In this document: piece after piece, positions 9,293 through 17,641 of the stretch
Layout: the number at the start of each line of letters is the position of its first letter
Position numbering within the stretch: the stretch's first letter is position 1
Origin: an uncultured Chloroflexales bacterium
GTDB lineage: Bacteria; Chloroflexota; Chloroflexia; Chloroflexales; Chloroflexaceae
Direction of reading: 5' to 3'
Length of the DNA: 52,990 bases
Assembly: GCA_937967405.1 (NCBI GenBank)
Contig: CALCJV010000035.1
Location: forward strand, 1-52,990
Translations under genes and position numbers: made by a program
The notes under the pieces: model-generated
Seen by the model: only the letters and a program-made list of their open reading frames with translations
Databases searched by the model: none
Told to the model about the DNA's origin: nothing

Positions 9293-9736
9293 ATGTTCGA
9301 CGAGTTCCGCACATTTATTTTGCGCGGCAATGTGGTTGATTTGGCAGTGGCGTTTATTATGGGCGCAGCTTTCAACAGCATCGTGGATTCAATGGTCAAT
9401 GATATTATCATGCCGCCAATTGGCTTACTGCTGGGCGGGATGGATTTTAGCAACCTGTTTTTTGCGCTGGATGGGAAAGAATACGCCTCACTGGCTACGG
9501 CCCAAGCCGCCGGAGCCGCGACGATCAACTATGGCTTGTTTATCAATGCGGTGTTGTCATTTCTGATTGTCAGCGTGGTGATGTTTTTTATTGTGCGCTC
9601 ATTTAATCACGCCCGCGCCGCGTATGCACTGGCTCCTGCATCAGAGGATGCGCCACCCACTGCCGAAGCCCTGCTTGCCGAAATCCGAGATATTCTTAAG
9701 GCACAGGCTAGCTCAACCGACAACGCTCCCCGCTAG
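9293..9736 (+). CDS. mscL: Large-conductance mechanosensitive channel MscL
   Basis: A 147-residue homopentameric inner-membrane channel that opens under membrane tension and releases solutes on hypo-osmotic shock. The diagnostic start is present: MFDEFRTFILRGNVVDLAVA, then AFNSIVDSMVNDIIMP in the pore helix. The second span is near 80-102 and a cytoplasmic helical bundle ends the protein. AGGAGG lies 8 bases before the ATG. Its stop codon overlaps the stop of the convergent glycosyltransferase inside a single CTAG. Length is normal. Confidence 0.96.
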   Translation: MFDEFRTFILRGNVVDLAVAFIMGAAFNSIVDSMVNDIIMPPIGLLLGGMDFSNLFFALDGKEYASLATAQAAGAATINYGLFINAVLSFLIVSVVMFFIVRSFNHARAAYALAPASEDAPPTAEALLAEIRDILKAQASSTDNAPR

Positions 9737-11664
9737 CGCACCTGCACCGTGCCAACATCGGTGTAGGTTCCGCGTGGCTGCCCATCTGCGCCCCACACCT
9801 GCTGCCGTGTGCCGCGACGTGGATCGCTTTGGCGCGGGCGATACAGCCCCACCCGCACGGTGTAGGTCGCGGGTGCAAGCGTGGCGGGCAGGGTTATCGT
9901 ATGCGTATCACGGAGCCAATCGCCCGCCGTCCACAGCGTCGTTGGGAACTGCCCCTGTTGCGGACGGCTGTTGCTCTGGGCCACGATGGTATCGTCGTGA
10001 TCCACCAGATGGATAAAGACCGTCCAGTCGCGGGGCACAGGTTCGAGCGCGTGCCACGTCAAGCTCAGGTGCAAGTCATCGCCAGCACGCGGCACAGCGG
10101 GATCAAGCTCCCAGCCGTGCAACTCTACGCCTTGCTCCCACGCCGCCGCAAAGCGGGCGTAGGTCGGCTGCCCGCGCTGCTGTTGGGCTTGGGCGGGCGG
10201 CAAGGTGTACCACTGGTAGGCGGGCGCAATGATACCATACGGCAGCCACGCCGCCACCCCGATCAGCAGCATGAGGAGTGGCCCAAGCACAAGGCGCGGC
10301 AAGGCGCGTAGCCCGCCTGCGAGGAGCAGTGCGCCTGCCGCCAGTGCCGGAAAGAGCAACCGCCCTTGCCATGCCACCACCCCCGCCACCGCCGCAAAGC
10401 CGATCAGCCAGATCAGCGCCAGCAGCGGCAATGCTAGCACAGGCAACCACACGCCCCACGCGGCTCTGTGCAAGCCGCTCGAAGGCATACCACGAAGGTC
10501 TCGAAGCACAGCCGGTGGTGGCTGGGGATCAGATGGCGATTGCCCTGCAAGCGGCGCAGTACGCCGCTGCACCTGCATCAGCCATCCGTACATTGCTGCC
10601 ACCACCACGCCCAGATACACCGCATACACCCATGAAGGGGCGGACAGATTGACCCAGCCGAACAACGCTGTCGAAGAGCGGAACAGCTGCCCGATGGCTG
10701 CCCCCCACGCTGCCGGTTCGCGCCACTGCATCGGGGCAGTGGTGTAGCTCTCGCGGAAGCTCTGCACTCCCAACAGATCGCCGTAGAGCCATACGTTGCG
10801 GAGATACCACCAGCCCGCTCCGCCTGCCGTAATGCCGGCCCACAACCCCACCCCACGTAGCCCAGCCCGCCACCAAACCACGCCCGCCGCCAGTGGCAGC
10901 AGCAGCAGCGCACTCTGCTTGGTGAGGAGGGCCAGCGCACCCAGCAGCCCCGCTGCAATAATCAGGCGACGGGGGTGCGCGGTGGGAAGAGGCGACTCAG
11001 CTCCATGTGCCGCCCGTGCAGATGGAGGGTTGCCGCGCACAAGCGCAAGGCAGACCCAGAGCAGCGCAGCACTGAGCATGGTGAGCAGGGTATCGTTGGT
11101 GACAAGGGCAGCCGTAAACAGGAACTGCGGCAAGGTGGCCACGAGCATGGTGGCTAGCAGCGCAAACCAGTGATCGTGGGGGATAAGCAGCCGCGCACTG
11201 CCCCACACCCACACCAGCGTCAGCACGCCGAGCGGGATGCCTAACAACCGCGCCAATTGCCACGCCCGCATTTCATCCTGACGCGGCGGGTACTGATTGC
11301 TGCCGCGCATAAACGCCGCCGCTTGATCGCCGCCGCTCCACGTAAAGCGCGGGTTGCTGGTCAGATGCAGGGTGCGCTGATCGGGCCCAAGCCATGCGGC
11401 AGTCGGGGCGGCCAGCAGGTACGCCAGCGGCGGTTGATGCCCTTCGCCGGGCACATCGCTGAGAGCAGAGGGCTGGCGTTGGATGGGCAGGCGGCGTTCG
11501 CCCGCGAGGAACAGCACATAGCGCATGTGGCCCGGCTCATCGGGGCCTTCACCGAGCGGCACGGCACACTGGTATGGCCACGCCAACCCGATAAACACAA
11601 GGCCCACCCCGACGCACCACAGCCACGCTGGAATAGACCACCGCGTTAGCGTTCGCACGCCCAC
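9733..11664 (-). CDS. GT39/ArnT-like integral membrane glycosyltransferase
   Basis: A 643-residue membrane protein with about ten or more spans between residues 10 and 500, then an exported beta-rich domain (about 505-643). The first external loop contains EGPDEPGHMRY, resembling the Asp/Glu motif of lipid-phosphate-sugar-dependent GT-C enzymes. The C-terminal domain (DDLHLSLTWHALEPVP...VFIHLVD) is common in Chloroflexota relatives. It starts with GTG at 11664, 9 bases after pheS, so it is probably the last gene of the infC operon. Likely role: transfer of sugars on the outer face of the membrane. Substrate unknown. Confidence 0.78.
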   Translation of the reverse strand: MGVRTLTRWSIPAWLWCVGVGLVFIGLAWPYQCAVPLGEGPDEPGHMRYVLFLAGERRLPIQRQPSALSDVPGEGHQPPLAYLLAAPTAAWLGPDQRTLHLTSNPRFTWSGGDQAAAFMRGSNQYPPRQDEMRAWQLARLLGIPLGVLTLVWVWGSARLLIPHDHWFALLATMLVATLPQFLFTAALVTNDTLLTMLSAALLWVCLALVRGNPPSARAAHGAESPLPTAHPRRLIIAAGLLGALALLTKQSALLLLPLAAGVVWWRAGLRGVGLWAGITAGGAGWWYLRNVWLYGDLLGVQSFRESYTTAPMQWREPAAWGAAIGQLFRSSTALFGWVNLSAPSWVYAVYLGVVVAAMYGWLMQVQRRTAPLAGQSPSDPQPPPAVLRDLRGMPSSGLHRAAWGVWLPVLALPLLALIWLIGFAAVAGVVAWQGRLLFPALAAGALLLAGGLRALPRLVLGPLLMLLIGVAAWLPYGIIAPAYQWYTLPPAQAQQQRGQPTYARFAAAWEQGVELHGWELDPAVPRAGDDLHLSLTWHALEPVPRDWTVFIHLVDHDDTIVAQSNSRPQQGQFPTTLWTAGDWLRDTHTITLPATLAPATYTVRVGLYRPRQSDPRRGTRQQVWGADGQPRGTYTDVGTVQVR

Positions 11665-11673
11665 CGGCGTAGG

Positions 11674-12726
11674 CTAGCGGAACTGATCCACAAAGCGCAG
11701 ATCGCCACTGTGGAACCAGCGAATATCTTCAATGCCATATTTGAGCATGGCGATGCGCTCGGGCCCAAAGCCGCCCGCAAAGCCACTGAAGCGTTCCGGG
11801 TCGTAGCCACCATTCCGCAGCACATTCGGATGCACCATACCGCACCCGCCAATCTCCAGCCAACCCGTATACTTGCAGATGCGGCAACCTTTGCCGCCAC
11901 AGAAGAAGCAGGTGATGTCCATCTCAGCACTTGGCTCAGTGAAGGGGAAGTAGCTGGCTCGCAAGCGCACCTGCGTGCCCACCCCAAACATCCGCTCAGC
12001 AAAGGCTAAGAGCGTCCCCTTCAGATCGCCGAGCGTAATCTGTTCGCCCACCGCCAGAAATTCAAATTGGTGGAACATAAACTCGCTGCGGGCCGTGACT
12101 TGCTCGTTGCGGAAGCACTTGCCCGGCAACAGCACCCGCATCGGCTGCGGCGCATAGCGGCGCATCGCGTGGAGCTGGCCCGGCGAGGTGTGCGTGCGGA
12201 GCAGCACACGCGGCGCATCCGGCGGCAGATCAATGTAGAAGGTATCTTGCATATCGCGGGCTGGGTGATCGGGCGGAAAATTGAGCAAGCCGAAGTTGTA
12301 CTCATCTAGCTCAACTTCGCGGCTCTCCCACACCTGAAAGCCCATCTCGGCAAAGATTGCCACCACATCGCGCAGCACCTGCGTGGTGATGTGCAGTGCA
12401 CCCACATCTGGCACGCGGCCGGGCAGGGTCACATCCACCTGCTCGCTGGCGAGTTGGGCGGCGCGGGCCGCCCCTTTGAGGCGGGACTCGGCGGTGGCAA
12501 AAGCGGCTTCGAGGCTCTCTTTAACTTCGTTGAGGCGTTTGCCCATGGCGGGGCGTTCGTCGGCAGCGAGCTGGCCCAAGCCCTTGCTGAGGCGGGTCAG
12601 TGCGCCGCTCTTGCCCAGATAACTACTCTTCCATTGGGCAAGGGCTTCAAGGCTCTCGATTGTGCCTAGCTCGTGCTGAGCCTGCTGCTCAAGCTGGCTC
12701 AGTTCGGTCTGCATCTCAATCTCCAT
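11674..12726 (-). CDS. pheS: Phenylalanine-tRNA ligase alpha subunit
   Basis: A 350-residue class II synthetase subunit that charges tRNA-Phe together with PheT. The N-terminal coiled coil (residues 1-90) is followed by catalytic motif 2 (LLRTHTSPGQLHAMR...PGKCFRNE) and motif 3 (GFGPERIAMLKYGIEDIR). A Cys cluster CFFCGGKGCRICK near 268-280 could bind zinc. An in-frame ATG at 12774 exists, but the ATG at 12726 has AAAGGA upstream and begins the usual N-terminus. pheT is not adjacent: the next gene is a membrane glycosyltransferase, so the beta subunit must be encoded elsewhere. Confidence 0.94.
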   Translation of the reverse strand: MEIEMQTELSQLEQQAQHELGTIESLEALAQWKSSYLGKSGALTRLSKGLGQLAADERPAMGKRLNEVKESLEAAFATAESRLKGAARAAQLASEQVDVTLPGRVPDVGALHITTQVLRDVVAIFAEMGFQVWESREVELDEYNFGLLNFPPDHPARDMQDTFYIDLPPDAPRVLLRTHTSPGQLHAMRRYAPQPMRVLLPGKCFRNEQVTARSEFMFHQFEFLAVGEQITLGDLKGTLLAFAERMFGVGTQVRLRASYFPFTEPSAEMDITCFFCGGKGCRICKYTGWLEIGGCGMVHPNVLRNGGYDPERFSGFAGGFGPERIAMLKYGIEDIRWFHSGDLRFVDQFR

Positions 12727-12844
12727 CGGGTGGCTATCCTTTGTCCTGCTATGGCAGGTGTCCGGGGCGAGCAATCAGGCGTATCACTGCACGATACGGC
12801 AGGGTGCGCCGCAACCCCAACACCTTGCACCTGTCACCGCGCAG

Positions 12845-13660
12845 CTACGCGACCCTACGTTGGCGCAACGCTTCAAATAGTATAACACTTCCCGCAATCG
12901 CCGCATTCAGCGATTCAGTAGCGGCGCACATCGGAATGGAGAGCAGCTGCGTCGCGGCGGCCCGCGCTGCGGCACTGATGCCGTGCGCCTCATTGCCGAT
13001 GATGAGCGCAGCGGGCTGGAGCCAATCGGCGGCGTAGTAGGGCAAGTCGCCGTGCATATCGGCGGCATAGATCAGGGGCGCAGGGCCAAGCAGGGTATGC
13101 AGCGTGACGTGGATCGCAGCCCACGTCAGATCGGGCAGCAGCGGCAGCGCGAAATGGGCCGACATGCCCGCCCGCACCACCTTCGGGCTATACAGGTCTA
13201 CTGTGCCGGTGGTGGTTAGCACGGCTTGCACACCGGCTGCCACCGCCGAACGGAGCAGTGTGCCCGCATTGCCGGGGTCTTGCAGCGTATCTAAGACCAG
13301 CACCGGCCCAGCCGAAGCAGCCTGCTGGCCTAACTGAGCAAGATCCCATTGCGGCATCTGGGCCAGTGCGACTACCCCCTGTGGCGTAACGGTGGCAGTA
13401 GCAGCCGCCAGCACACGGGCTGTAGCAGGGTAGCTCTGCGGCAGATCGGCGATCTGGGCCAGCAGTGCGGCTCCGGCGGGCGTGCTGGCCAGCTGCTCCG
13501 GTTCATACAGCAGCAGCGGCAGCGTGGCCTGCGCGGCGCGGGCATCGCTAATCAGGCGCACCCCTTCCAACACGAAAAGCCGCTCACGGGCCCGCTCCTT
13601 GCGGTTCGTGGCCAGCGAGCGGATCAGCTTGACGTGGGCATTCGCGGGGCTAGTAATCAT
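12845..13660 (-). CDS. TrmH/SpoU-family rRNA 2'-O-methyltransferase
   Basis: A 271-residue RNA methyltransferase of the SPOUT superfamily with an N-terminal substrate-binding domain (ITSPANAHVKLIRSL...FVLEGVRL). Knot motifs are DTLQDPGNAGTLLRSA near 144, LIIGNEAHGIS near 221 and IPMCAATESLNAAIAG near 243. It probably methylates a ribose of 23S rRNA, as for RlmB/TsnR relatives. ATG at 13660 is chosen because the fold begins there; an earlier ATG at 13684 adds only glycine-rich residues. It lies between rplT and pheS on the same strand. A second family member is at 44179-45021. Confidence 0.9.
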   Translation of the reverse strand: MITSPANAHVKLIRSLATNRKERARERLFVLEGVRLISDARAAQATLPLLLYEPEQLASTPAGAALLAQIADLPQSYPATARVLAAATATVTPQGVVALAQMPQWDLAQLGQQAASAGPVLVLDTLQDPGNAGTLLRSAVAAGVQAVLTTTGTVDLYSPKVVRAGMSAHFALPLLPDLTWAAIHVTLHTLLGPAPLIYAADMHGDLPYYAADWLQPAALIIGNEAHGISAAARAAATQLLSIPMCAATESLNAAIAGSVILFEALRQRRVA

Positions 13661-13699
13661 TGCCAAGCTGCCCCCACCAGCCAATTACGCGGGGCGAGC

Positions 13700-14059
13700 T
13701 TAGGCTGTTTGCGCCGCCTTGATCTGCGCGACGACGGCATTGAAGCTGTTCAGGTCTCGCACCGCCAGATCGGCCAGCATCTTGCGATCAATATCAATCC
13801 CGGCGGTCTTCAGCCCTTCGATCAGGCGGCTGTAGCTCATCCCGTTGAGGCGGGCGGCGGCATTGATCCGCATAATCCAGAGGCGGCGCATATCGCGCTT
13901 GCGTCGCCGCCGATCTTTGTAAGCATACGAAAGCGAGTGGAGCACGGCTTCGTTTGCTACCCGAAAGTGGCGGCTGCGGCTGCTGCGAAAGCCCTTCGCT
14001 AACTTGAGGACATTGCGATGCGCTTTCCGCGCCATCACGCCACGTTTGACACGAGCCAT
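13700..14059 (-). CDS. rplT: 50S ribosomal protein L20
   Basis: A 119-residue 23S rRNA-binding assembly protein with the expected [20 protein letters not shown] start and basic central helix ([20 protein letters not shown]). The ATG at 14059 is preceded by AGGAGGAAACAACAAGA. In many bacteria L20 binds the leader of its own operon and represses it, which is relevant to the structured infC leader at 15165-15303. Third gene of infC-rpmI-rplT. Confidence 0.97.
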   Translation of the reverse strand: MARVKRGVMARKAHRNVLKLAKGFRSSRSRHFRVANEAVLHSLSYAYKDRRRRKRDMRRLWIMRINAAARLNGMSYSRLIEGLKTAGIDIDRKMLADLAVRDLNSFNAVVAQIKAAQTA

Positions 14060-14121
14060 TCTTGTTGTTTCCTCCTAACACACTTACCCTGTAATGAGCA
14101 CGCTTCACGCTACGGATTCGA

Positions 14122-14325
14122 TTAGAGACCATAAGGCAAGGCTACGGCCAAATGCCCTTCATTTGAGGGGTGGAGGGGCAGCATCTTGCTGTACATATTC
14201 CGCGCCCGCTTTGAGCGGTTGCGCTTCACCCCACGCCCCTGCTTTGTCTGCAAAATTTTGCCAGTGCCGGTAACTTTGAAGCGGCGTTTGGCTCCCTTAT
14301 GAGTTTTCATCTTCTGCTTAGGCAT
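14122..14325 (-). CDS. rpmI: 50S ribosomal protein L35
   Basis: A 67-residue basic ribosomal protein: MPKQKMKTHKGAKRRFKVTG, then RNRSKRARNM. Normal length. It lies 27 bases after infC and 62 bases before rplT in the classic order. The ribosome site GAAGGAA precedes the ATG at 14325. Confidence 0.96.
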   Translation of the reverse strand: MPKQKMKTHKGAKRRFKVTGTGKILQTKQGRGVKRNRSKRARNMYSKMLPLHPSNEGHLAVALPYGL

Positions 14326-14352
14326 ACCTAGTTCCTTCTGGGCGATGTACCC

Positions 14353-15165
14353 CTAGCGACGTTTCTTGGCGACCTCAATATCACCTTCATCGTCCTCATC
14401 ATCGAACTCCTCGTCATCGTCGAAGTCCTCGTCGTCCTCAAAATCATCGTCATCATCCTCGAACTCGTCCTCCAGCTCGGCATCATCATCATCGAGCAGA
14501 TCGAGTTCGTCATCCTCATCCTCTACCTCAGCATCACTGAGCGGTGGCGGATCATCCGCGCTAGAAGGCGCAGCTCCACCTGCAAGGCGGCGTTGCTTCT
14601 CCTCGCGTTGGCGACGAAGCTGATCTTTCTGGGCCTGCTGGGCCGCTTTCAGCACCTTCGCATTCGGTGCCAGCACCACAGTCATAGCGCGGCTTTCCAT
14701 CAAGGGTTTCTGCTCAATCACCGCAATATCGCGCAGTTGCTCGACAATCTCATCGAGAACTTCGCGCCCGACCTCCGTATGGGCCAACTCACGCCCCCGA
14801 AACCGCACCGTAAACTTGACTTTATCGCCAGCCTGCAAGAACTTACGCGCTTGACGGGCTTTCACTCCCAAGTCGTGATCACCAGTTTTGGGCTTCAGGC
14901 GCACTTCCTTCAGCTCGGTTTGGCGTTGGTTTTTGCGGGCTTCCCGCTCTTTCTTGCTCTGCTCATAGCGAAACTTGCCATAGTCCATCAAGCGACACAC
15001 CGGAGGGTTCGCATTGGGAGCCACCTCTACCAAATCCACGCCATGCTCATCCGCCATGCGCTGGGCCTCTTGGACACTCACAATGCCCACCTGTGCACCA
15101 TCTACCCCAATTAAACGCACTTCTCGGGCACGTATTCGGTTATTGATCCGAAACCGCTCTCTGAT
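14353..15165 (-). CDS. infC: Translation initiation factor IF-3 with acidic tail, ATC start
   Basis: IF-3 binds the 30S subunit, blocks premature 50S joining and checks start-codon pairing. The N-domain begins RINNRIRAREVRLIGVDG; the linker and C-domain follow (LKPKTGDHDLGVKARQARKF). No ATG, GTG or TTG gives the full N-domain. The only well-placed start is ATC at 15163-15165, 7 bases after AAAGGAG, giving 270 residues. A GTG at 15118-15120 would remove the conserved INNRIRARE segment. Rare start codons in infC are known to let IF-3 repress its own translation. The last ~65 residues are an unusual Asp/Glu-rich tail ending in KKRR. First gene of the operon. Confidence 0.9.
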   Translation of the reverse strand: MRERFRINNRIRAREVRLIGVDGAQVGIVSVQEAQRMADEHGVDLVEVAPNANPPVCRLMDYGKFRYEQSKKEREARKNQRQTELKEVRLKPKTGDHDLGVKARQARKFLQAGDKVKFTVRFRGRELAHTEVGREVLDEIVEQLRDIAVIEQKPLMESRAMTVVLAPNAKVLKAAQQAQKDQLRRQREEKQRRLAGGAAPSSADDPPPLSDAEVEDEDDELDLLDDDDAELEDEFEDDDDDFEDDEDFDDDEEFDDEDDEGDIEVAKKRR

Positions 15166-15172
15166 TGGTCTA

Positions 15173-15179
15173 CTCCTTT
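15173..15179 (-). promoter_or_regulatory. Ribosome-binding site that fixes the ATC start of infC
   Basis: Minus-strand AAAGGAG, seven bases before ATC at 15163-15165. No other start codon lies at a usable distance, so this site decides the infC start. Confidence 0.75.
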
Positions 15180-15197
15180 GTAATCTAGTTCATCGGC

Positions 15198-15259
15198 CAT
15201 CGGTGCGCTGTGTCAAAAAGAACCACCCGTCATGGTGCGGGTGGGAAACGCGCCCGATG
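15198..15259 (-). promoter_or_regulatory. Long helix enclosing the infC attenuator
   Basis: Minus-strand CATCGGGCGC (15259-15250) can pair with GCGCACCGATG (15208-15198): six pairs, one bulged A, then four pairs. The terminator hairpin lies inside. Enclosing helices of this kind occur in L20-responsive leaders of infC-rpmI-rplT operons; a link to L20 here is inference. The 3' strand sits about 20 bases before the ribosome-binding site. Confidence 0.45.
15213..15244 (-). terminator. Terminator/attenuator hairpin in the infC leader
   Basis: On the minus strand CCACCCG and CGGGTGG (15244-15238 and 15229-15223) form a perfect 7-bp stem with an 8-base loop, directly followed by TTCTTTTT. It lies downstream of the infC promoter (15310-15338) and upstream of the infC start, so it would stop transcription inside the leader. 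It could also end read-through from the carotenoid desaturase gene. Confidence 0.65.
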
Positions 15260-15309
15260 TTTTAAACATACCGAGTCTACTCAACGATCATGATCGCTGT
15301 CAGCCTCTT

Positions 15310-15338
15310 AGTATAGCGGGCGCGAGCGATTTCGTCAA
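15310..15338 (-). promoter_or_regulatory. Sigma-70-type promoter of infC-rpmI-rplT
   Basis: TTGACG (15338-15333), 17-bp spacer, TATACT (15315-15310) on the minus strand. Transcription would begin near 15303 and give a leader of about 138 bases before the ATC start of infC. Confidence 0.75.
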
Positions 15339-15416
15339 CCTATCTGCGTGGTTGCCCCCACGCAGAACCATTACCCCACATGCGCGTATTTGCCCGCCGG
15401 TGTTCATCCGCGGCAG

Positions 15417-16937
15417 CTAGGGCAGGGCCACCGCCGCCAGCGGCCGCGCGATGGGTACATCTTCGCTGATAAAGGTGGTTGCGCTACGGGCTGCTTCGAG
15501 GATGGTCATCAGCCCACTGCCCGGATGCACGGCCCCCCCAATCCAATACAACCCGCGAACGTAGTCGGCGCGAATGTGCGGGCGCAGGGGGCCCAGCTGG
15601 GCCCAATCGTGCCCTAGATTGAACACCGCGCCTAAGTAGGTGCGATATGCCCGCTCCCACGTCACCGCCGTGTAGCACTCCTCAACCACAATATGATCGC
15701 GTACACGGTCGAAGCCGAGCAACGGCAGCCGATCCAGAATGAGATCGCGGTAGCTGGCCTGCTTCACGGCCCAATCCACACCGTAGGAGGTGTTGGGGAT
15801 CGGCACAAGGATGAACAAGGTGCTGTGTCCTTCAGGGGCATTGCTTGGATCAATCAAGGTTGGGTTGCAGACATAGAACGATGGGTTGGTTTCATCCAGT
15901 GCCGAGTCATCCACATAGGGCCGTTCGCGCTTGCGAATATGCGCGGACAGGTAAAGTTGATGGTGCGGTAGCCCTTCGTAGCGGCGATCTACACCGAGAT
16001 AAAGCATAAACGTTGAGCAGGAGAAGTGCATACGCTTGAGCTTCTGATCGGTGTAGCGCCCCCGCGCCTGTGGCGGGAGCAGCTGCTGTTGGGCATAGCC
16101 AAAATCGGCATTGATCACCACCGCATCGGCCGCAATGCGCTCGCCACTGGCTAGCTCCACGCCGCGCACCGTGCGCCCATCCAGCCAGACCTGCTTGACG
16201 GGGGTGTTCAGGTGGATCTGTACGCCCAGATCTGCCGCCGCTTTGCCCAGTGCCTGCGCCAATGCGCGGAAGCCTCCTTCGGGATGCCAGATGCCATACG
16301 CAAATTCGAGGAAGGCGATCAGGCTAAAGACACTCGAACAGGCAGACGGGTGCATGCCCAGATACTTGGCGGGATAGCTCAAGCCGTAGACCATGCGCTC
16401 ATCTTGGAAGTGCCGCCAGTAGTGATCGTAGAGCGTCTCCCACGGACGGAAGGGCAATGCCGCCGCTAGTTCGGCGGGGCGCAGGTAGTCCAGCACTGGG
16501 CGCACCGGCGTGCCGAGATAGGGCGCATAACCGACCGCCTCTTTGCGGATATGTTCAACATACCACCGTTCAAAGGCCGCCGGCAGATCGGGGCGCAGCG
16601 CGGCGAGCTGCTGCTTGAACGCGGGGATGTTCGAGGTCAGATCGAGCACCGTATCATCCCAGAACCGCAGGCGTGTATTCGGATCAAGGCGCAGCAGGCG
16701 GATATAATCGTAGAAATTCAGCCCGACTTCGTTGAACAGTTCTTCGTAGACACGCGGCACTTGCAGGATGGTGGGTCCGGTGTCAAAGGCGTAATCGCCG
16801 AGCGTAAAGCCGCGCATGCGCCCACCGACGCGATCTTCAGCTTCAAACAATTCGACCGCATAGCCTTTGTGGGCAAGGCGCATTGCAGTGGCCATGCCGC
16901 CGGGGCCTGCGCCAATCACAAGGATTCGTTTCGTCAT
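15417..16937 (-). CDS. crtI: Phytoene desaturase family carotenoid oxidoreductase
   Basis: A 506-residue FAD-dependent desaturase or isomerase of the CrtI/CrtN/CrtD family acting on carotenoid precursors at the membrane. The dinucleotide loop is VIGAGPGGMATAMRLA at residues 7-22, with EAEDRVGGRM after it. The substrate region has FDTGPTILQVP near 52. The C-terminal bacterial-phytoene-dehydrogenase signature GLYWIGGAVHPGSGL is near 465-479. ATG at 16937. Which desaturation it performs cannot be told from sequence alone, so the symbol is a family-level label. No other carotenoid gene is adjacent. It is upstream of infC on the same strand but has its own putative promoter. Confidence 0.82.
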   Translation of the reverse strand: MTKRILVIGAGPGGMATAMRLAHKGYAVELFEAEDRVGGRMRGFTLGDYAFDTGPTILQVPRVYEELFNEVGLNFYDYIRLLRLDPNTRLRFWDDTVLDLTSNIPAFKQQLAALRPDLPAAFERWYVEHIRKEAVGYAPYLGTPVRPVLDYLRPAELAAALPFRPWETLYDHYWRHFQDERMVYGLSYPAKYLGMHPSACSSVFSLIAFLEFAYGIWHPEGGFRALAQALGKAAADLGVQIHLNTPVKQVWLDGRTVRGVELASGERIAADAVVINADFGYAQQQLLPPQARGRYTDQKLKRMHFSCSTFMLYLGVDRRYEGLPHHQLYLSAHIRKRERPYVDDSALDETNPSFYVCNPTLIDPSNAPEGHSTLFILVPIPNTSYGVDWAVKQASYRDLILDRLPLLGFDRVRDHIVVEECYTAVTWERAYRTYLGAVFNLGHDWAQLGPLRPHIRADYVRGLYWIGGAVHPGSGLMTILEAARSATTFISEDVPIARPLAAVALP

Positions 16938-17016
16938 GCAGGTTCTCTCAATCTAGCTCTCGGTTGGATTTGGATCATTCCCATGCACAGTCTGGCTCTC
17001 TGCTCCTCTTCTTCGG

Positions 17017-17025
17017 ATTCTACCA
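17017..17025 (-). promoter_or_regulatory. Extended -10 promoter motif for the carotenoid desaturase
   Basis: Minus-strand TGG then TAGAAT, 80 bases upstream of the start at 16937. No -35 is recognisable. It is divergent from the bcp promoter 20-50 bases away. Confidence 0.35.
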
Positions 17026-17043
17026 CGAACCGGCAATTCAGGC

Positions 17044-17072
17044 TGCACAGCACGGGCGGCATGCGGTACAAT
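17044..17072 (+). promoter_or_regulatory. Promoter of bcp-leuB
   Basis: TGCACA (17044-17049), 17-bp spacer, TACAAT (17067-17072). Four of six -35 bases and five of six -10 bases match consensus. The start would be near 17079, about 50 bases before bcp. Confidence 0.5.
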
Positions 17073-17130
17073 ACCTACACGATCCGATCCGGACACCGGT
17101 TTGTGGAGCAGATAGGAGAACTGCAACTGT

Positions 17131-17604
17131 ATGAGTGAACCAGCAACCCCGTTGCAGGTGGGCGCATTGGCTCCTGATTTTGCCTTGCCCGCCGATACAG
17201 GCGAAACCGTGCGCCTGTCTGATTTTCGTGGCAAAAAGGTGATTATCTATTTCTACCCCAAAGATGATACCAGTGGCTGCACCACCCAAGCGTGCGGCTT
17301 CCGCGATGCCTACCCGCAGATCAGCGAGCGCAACGCGGTGGTGTTGGGCATCAGCCCCGATGGGATCAGTTCGCACCAAAAGTTTAAGACGAAGTACGAT
17401 CTGCCCTTCTTGCTACTCGCTGATGAGGATCATGCAGTAGCCACATTGTATGGTGTGTGGGGCGAGAAGAAGATGTACGGCAAAACGTTCATGGGCATTG
17501 TGCGGAGCCATTTTGTGGTAGATGAGAACGGCTACCTGAGCGATGTGCAGATCAAGGTCAGCCCCAAAGATAGCGTTAGCCACGCCCTCAACGCACTTGG
17601 GTAG
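17131..17604 (+). CDS. bcp: Thioredoxin-dependent peroxiredoxin, Bcp/PrxQ type
   Basis: A 157-residue thiol peroxidase that reduces peroxides with electrons from thioredoxin. Peroxidatic Cys50 lies in [13 protein letters not shown], with resolving Cys55 five residues later, the atypical 2-Cys (alpha2) arrangement. The preceding IIYFYPKDD and downstream [11 protein letters not shown] are standard. ATG at 17131 has AGGAG about 12 bases upstream, slightly far. leuB follows after 37 bases on the same strand and is probably co-transcribed. Confidence 0.95.
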   Translation: MSEPATPLQVGALAPDFALPADTGETVRLSDFRGKKVIIYFYPKDDTSGCTTQACGFRDAYPQISERNAVVLGISPDGISSHQKFKTKYDLPFLLLADEDHAVATLYGVWGEKKMYGKTFMGIVRSHFVVDENGYLSDVQIKVSPKDSVSHALNALG

Positions 17605-17641
17605 GGCGAGCCACAAGCGAACCCACAGGAGGATCATTACG

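Noticed and set aside
14366-14623. Serine-rich open frame on the plus strand
   Set aside because: It is the complement of the Asp/Glu tail of infC; codon repeats explain it and there is no ribosome site.
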